A DNA stretch of 64,000 nucleotides from SVEL01 sp045123575. GTDB lineage: Bacteria > Bacillota > Clostridia > Lachnospirales > Lachnospiraceae. The position numbers and the translations under genes are program-made. The notes under the pieces were generated by a model. That model worked only from the letters and a program-made list of their open reading frames with translations. It had not been told where the DNA came from and searched no databases. The stretch is from positions 1 through 64,000 of the forward strand of contig JBGVKG010000048.1 in the NCBI GenBank assembly GCA_045123575.1. Reading direction: 5' to 3'. The number at the start of each line of letters is the position of its first letter. Position 1 is the first letter of the stretch. Below, one piece after another: positions 60,909-64,000 of the stretch.

Positions 60909-61920
60909 CGATCTCGTCACCTCCGCCACGAGAAATAATAATCTCACCAGTATCCTCAAGCTTACGGATAATATTAACAATCTTCTGCTGAGCCTCTTCA
61001 ACATCCTTCATACGAATTGGACCCATGAAGTCCATATCCTCTTTAATCATGGCAGCAAGACGCTTTGAAAGGTTACTAAAGATTGCATTCTGAACATCCT
61101 CAACTGAACCCTTAAGAGCAACAGCCAGATCATTATGATCAACATCACGCAACACTCTTTGTATAGTCTTTGAATCCAGAGCAAGAATATCCTCGAATAC
61201 GAACATCTTTCTTCTGATTTCGTCTGCAAGCTCTGGCTCTTCGATTTCCAGATTTTCCATAATATGCTTCTCTGTTCCTCTGTCTACTGTATTTAAGATA
61301 TCTACGATAGCATCTACACCACCGACAATTGTGTAATCCTGATTTACCAGTGAAGATAACTTTCTCTCCAATACTCGTTCTACTTCTTTTATAACATCAG
61401 GAGATGTTCTATCCATCTTTGCGATTCTCTTTGCTACATCAGCCTGCTTCTCAAGTGGAAGGGATGATACAAGCATAGATGCCTGATATGCTGGCAAATA
61501 AGAAAGAATAAGGGCAATAGTCTGTGGATGTTCGTCCTGAATAAAGTTCAAAAGCTGTGCTGGATCTGTCTTTCTTATAAACTCGAAAGGACGTACCTGC
61601 AGTGACGCTGTAAGCTTTCCGATAACATCCTGTGCTTTTTCTGCACCAAGAGCCTTTTCCAAGAGTTCCTTAGCATATCCGATACCACCCTCTGCAATAT
61701 ACTGCTGCGCAAGACACACCTGGTAGAATTCATCCATTATATCTTCCTTGGTCTGTGGCGATACACTTCGTGTATTTGCTATCTCCAAGGTAAGCATTTC
61801 TATCTCATCTTCTTTTAAATGTTTAAATATCTTCGCCGATTTATCTGGTCCCAAAGCAATAAGCAATACAGCTGCTTTGGTTACTCCTGATACCTCTGAC
61901 ATCTGTGGACTCTTAGCCAT
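60901..61920 (-). CDS. fliG: Flagellar motor switch protein FliG
   Basis: This 339-residue rotor protein has the N-terminal VTKAAVLLIALGPDKSAKIFKHL, the EHPQTIALILSYLP middle motif, and the C-terminal torque domain with MFVFEDILALDSKTIQRVLRDVD. The start ATG follows GGAGGTG; a GTG two codons earlier overlaps that site. It lies 24 bases after fliF. Confidence 0.97.
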   Translation of the reverse strand: MAKSPQMSEVSGVTKAAVLLIALGPDKSAKIFKHLKEDEIEMLTLEIANTRSVSPQTKEDIMDEFYQVCLAQQYIAEGGIGYAKELLEKALGAEKAQDVIGKLTASLQVRPFEFIRKTDPAQLLNFIQDEHPQTIALILSYLPAYQASMLVSSLPLEKQADVAKRIAKMDRTSPDVIKEVERVLERKLSSLVNQDYTIVGGVDAIVDILNTVDRGTEKHIMENLEIEEPELADEIRRKMFVFEDILALDSKTIQRVLRDVDHNDLAVALKGSVEDVQNAIFSNLSKRLAAMIKEDMDFMGPIRMKDVEEAQQKIVNIIRKLEDTGEIIISRGGGDEIVV

Positions 61921-61944
61921 TACCACACCTCCAAATATATCTGA

Positions 61945-63549
61945 TTAATCCCAATCATCATTAAGCCAGTTTCTAAGCAACAATGCTGCTGACTCTGGAT
62001 TTTCATCAACAAATTTCTCAATAGCTTTTCTAGTTTCTGACTTCTCTTCCAAGTCAATATCTTCAACTGTAGCCTGCTTCTCTCTAGTAGCAGAAAGTAA
62101 TTCTTCAACAGACAATTCTGGCTCAACCTCATTGATTTCAACTGGTCTAAGACTTCTCCATACCATAAATCCAAGAAGTGCGAGGATAAGCACTGCTACA
62201 ATAATTGGAAGCCATGTCTGTACAAAGTCTCCATCTCCATCTGATGCTTCAAACATAGGAATTATATATCCTAACACTACAATTTTCTCAACAGGAATAC
62301 CAGATGCCATAGCTACAGCATTTATCATAGTCTGGTCTATTTCCATAACCTTTGGCTGCGAATTGTTAGCTATGTATTCTTCCCATGAAAGATTATCCAA
62401 TACACCTGCTGCTCTAAGAGAATCCTCATTATGTATCTCATATCTATTAACTGTTACTGTCATAGAAGATGAATCATAATCGCATGTACCTATATCACCC
62501 TCTTTAGAATAAATAGTACTACTTACTGCAAACTGAGTCTTATCTATAGATACCGATGTAGATGAGCCGTCACCTGTATCGATATAATATGTTGTATCAT
62601 CGTCATTAGAATCAGTACCTGGCACACCTGCTGAACCTGATACACCTTCACTCTCATAATGATAATAGTTATCTATAACTTCATCATCATTAAAATACTT
62701 TGTTGTAACCTCTTTATTCTGTGAGAAGTCAATCTTAAGTGCAGGTGCTACTGCTATTTCTGCAAAGAATCCAGACTTCATAAGCACTTTACTAACATTT
62801 GTTATAACGGTATTGTTAAATCTATCCGTAATACCCTGTCTATAATCCAAGCTAACATGAGTACCATCTGTATAGTTAGTAGCTCCTGAGAACAATGTCT
62901 TACCAGTATTATCTATAATAGTTATGCTATTTGTAGTATCATTTCCAACTGCAGTCTTAATAAACTCTGCCATACCTGCTGCTGCACCTTCTGGCATAGA
63001 TTTCTTCAATACAAGTTTAACACTTACATAAGTCTCCTCATCAGACTCTAATACTGTAAGCTTATTTTCTGGCATAGAAAACATGACATCAGCTGACTTT
63101 ACATAGTCAAATGACTCTATAGTCAGTCTCATCTGGTCTTCAAGATACTTCTGATACTGTCTATCTCTATCTGTTGATGTTACAGAAAAACCACCATCTG
63201 CATTATAAGCCTCTAAAGTATATGCTGTGGCTGTCATTCCATTCTGAGCTATAAGATATGTAGCAGAAATCAAATCCTTATCCTGAACCATAATACGAAG
63301 TCCATTATTTTCCGCTCTATACTCGATACCTTCTCCACTTAATATAGTTGTTACATCAGCAGCTTCAACTGTATCTGTACATGTTATCAGCTCCGACTCA
63401 AATTTAGGTGTTGTGAGCACTACTGCCATTATAATTAACGCTATAATAACTACTGCTGTTATACTCACTATAAGTGTTTTCTGTTTTTTATCATATTTTT
63501 GCCAAAAATCAACTATTTTCTGTTGTACGTCTTTTAATCTTTCATCCAT
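61945..63549 (-). CDS. fliF: Flagellar MS-ring protein FliF
   Basis: This 534-residue MS-ring subunit has an N-terminal transmembrane helix (about 24-46), the YscJ/FliF ring-building domain with SAEDQMRLTIESFDYVKSADVMFSMPE-type core (visible as LEDQMRLTIESFDYVKSADV), a variable loop and a second helix (about 435-460). The C-terminal tail (LLRNWLNDDWD) binds FliG. It is 28 bases after fliE. Confidence 0.96.
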   Translation of the reverse strand: MDERLKDVQQKIVDFWQKYDKKQKTLIVSITAVVIIALIIMAVVLTTPKFESELITCTDTVEAADVTTILSGEGIEYRAENNGLRIMVQDKDLISATYLIAQNGMTATAYTLEAYNADGGFSVTSTDRDRQYQKYLEDQMRLTIESFDYVKSADVMFSMPENKLTVLESDEETYVSVKLVLKKSMPEGAAAGMAEFIKTAVGNDTTNSITIIDNTGKTLFSGATNYTDGTHVSLDYRQGITDRFNNTVITNVSKVLMKSGFFAEIAVAPALKIDFSQNKEVTTKYFNDDEVIDNYYHYESEGVSGSAGVPGTDSNDDDTTYYIDTGDGSSTSVSIDKTQFAVSSTIYSKEGDIGTCDYDSSSMTVTVNRYEIHNEDSLRAAGVLDNLSWEEYIANNSQPKVMEIDQTMINAVAMASGIPVEKIVVLGYIIPMFEASDGDGDFVQTWLPIIVAVLILALLGFMVWRSLRPVEINEVEPELSVEELLSATREKQATVEDIDLEEKSETRKAIEKFVDENPESAALLLRNWLNDDWD

Positions 63550-63577
63550 GATGATTCTCCACTGTTACTTTATATTA

Positions 63578-63907
63578 CTAAATCTGGATATTCATAATCT
63601 CCTGATATGCTTCCATAAGTGCATTTTTCACTGCTACAGTATATTGCAATGATGTCAATGCTTTCTGCTGCGCTATTGTCACCTCATGGGTACTGTCAGC
63701 CTTTCCTAATGAGAAATTAATCTCTGCCTCTTCTGCATCTGCAGCCAGACTGTCAGTTTCACCAACCAAGTCTAACATTTGGTCAAATATGGCTGAGAAT
63801 GTGTTTTCTGCTCCCTGTGTACTCGCTGTTCCCACTGAAGTAAGATTACTTTTCTGACTTTGGATACCCTGTAATAAAGATGATATACCTAACGATGTAT
63901 CTACCAT
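63578..63907 (-). CDS. fliE: Flagellar hook-basal body protein FliE
   Basis: This 109-residue rod-base protein has the family C-terminus with STHEVTIAQQKALTSLQYTVAVKNALMEAYQEIMNIQI (seen in segments such as VTIAQQKALTSLQYTVAV). It joins the MS ring to the rod. It lies between flgC and fliF. Confidence 0.95.
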   Translation of the reverse strand: MVDTSLGISSLLQGIQSQKSNLTSVGTASTQGAENTFSAIFDQMLDLVGETDSLAADAEEAEINFSLGKADSTHEVTIAQQKALTSLQYTVAVKNALMEAYQEIMNIQI

Positions 63908-63942
63908 AATCTATCTACCCTTCTCTATGTATGTATAATTAA

Positions 63943-64000
63943 TTATTTTCCAATTTCCAAGCCCTTAAGAGCCATCGATTTCGATGCATTAAACGCTGTA
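63943..64000 (-). CDS. flgC: Flagellar basal-body rod protein FlgC, C-terminal fragment
   Basis: Only the last 19 codons are in the window; the gene begins beyond position 64000. The translation TAFNASKSMALKGLEIGK is the conserved C-terminal signature of FlgC. It is followed by fliE after a 35-base gap. A distal gene order flgB-flgC is expected outside the window. Confidence 0.88.
   Translation of the reverse strand, partial: TAFNASKSMALKGLEIGK

Noticed and set aside
60909..61004. N-terminal extension of fliH into fliG
   Set aside because: The longer reading adds an Arg/Leu-rich stretch with no ribosome-binding site; the TTG at 60908 has a strong one and gives a typical FliH N-terminus.
61920..62174. 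Second minus-strand frame overlapping the end of fliF
   Set aside because: It lies inside the fliF coding sequence in another frame, with no ribosome-binding site; fliF is intact and conserved.

Overview
The window is a gene-dense, AT-rich stretch in which every supported gene lies on the minus strand, so transcription runs from position 64000 towards 1. Gene content points to a motile, Gram-positive, anaerobic member of the Clostridia, most likely Lachnospiraceae. The evidence is PolC-type polymerase, FliY, CheC/CheD, a SigD/FliA sigma factor, a DUF6115 SwrB-like protein, MEP-pathway isoprenoid genes and HrcA/CIRCE control. The genus cannot be fixed from the sequence alone. I saw no tRNA, rRNA, CRISPR array, insertion sequence or prophage.

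In transcription order the window opens with a large flagellar/chemotaxis block (64000-30873): the end of flgC, then fliE-fliF-fliG-fliH-fliI-fliJ-motE-like; a terminator; a sigma-D-type promoter and fliK-flgD-TIGR02530-flgE; a terminator and a sigma-A-type promoter; then motA-motB-fliL-fliM-fliY-cheY-fliO-fliP-fliQ-fliR-flhB-flhA-flhF-flhG-PilZ-cheB-cheA-cheW-cheC-cheD-orf-sigD. A strong terminator follows sigD. A four-gene accessory block comes next: FapA/DUF342, a small orf, a DUF6115 protein and an MltG-like anchored protein. Together these genes build the basal body, export gate, rod-hook junction, motor and switch, and the sigma factor for late genes.

Next come rpsB-tsf (30652-28707) and a roughly 14-kb set of accessory genes (28499-14619): a small orf, an ABC exporter operon with an anchored extracytoplasmic protein, malic enzyme, a duplicated CmpB-like membrane protein, an NrnA-like phosphoesterase, a preQ1-riboswitch-controlled queD-queE-folE-queC-queF operon, a CapA-like lipoprotein, a polysaccharide deacetylase and a bactofilin. 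After that resumes the order familiar from Bacillus subtilis: pyrH-frr-uppS-cdsA-dxr-rseP-(ispG)-polC. The window ends with a C39-like peptidase and htpG under a CIRCE operator.

The layout is thus the classical fla/che-sigD-swrB-rpsB-tsf-pyrH-frr-uppS-cdsA-dxr-rasP-polC chromosome segment of Firmicutes, interrupted between tsf and pyrH. No gap exceeds about 220 bases. The longer gaps (30653-30872, 53387-53604, 28500-28706, 2138-2332, 28018-28202, 20576-20755, 57318-57489) hold terminators, promoters, a riboswitch, an operator and palindromes, listed individually. Most of the window is conserved core machinery. The less described parts are the ABC/anchored-protein operon, the post-sigD accessory block, the dispersed structured elements and the promoter/terminator fusions.
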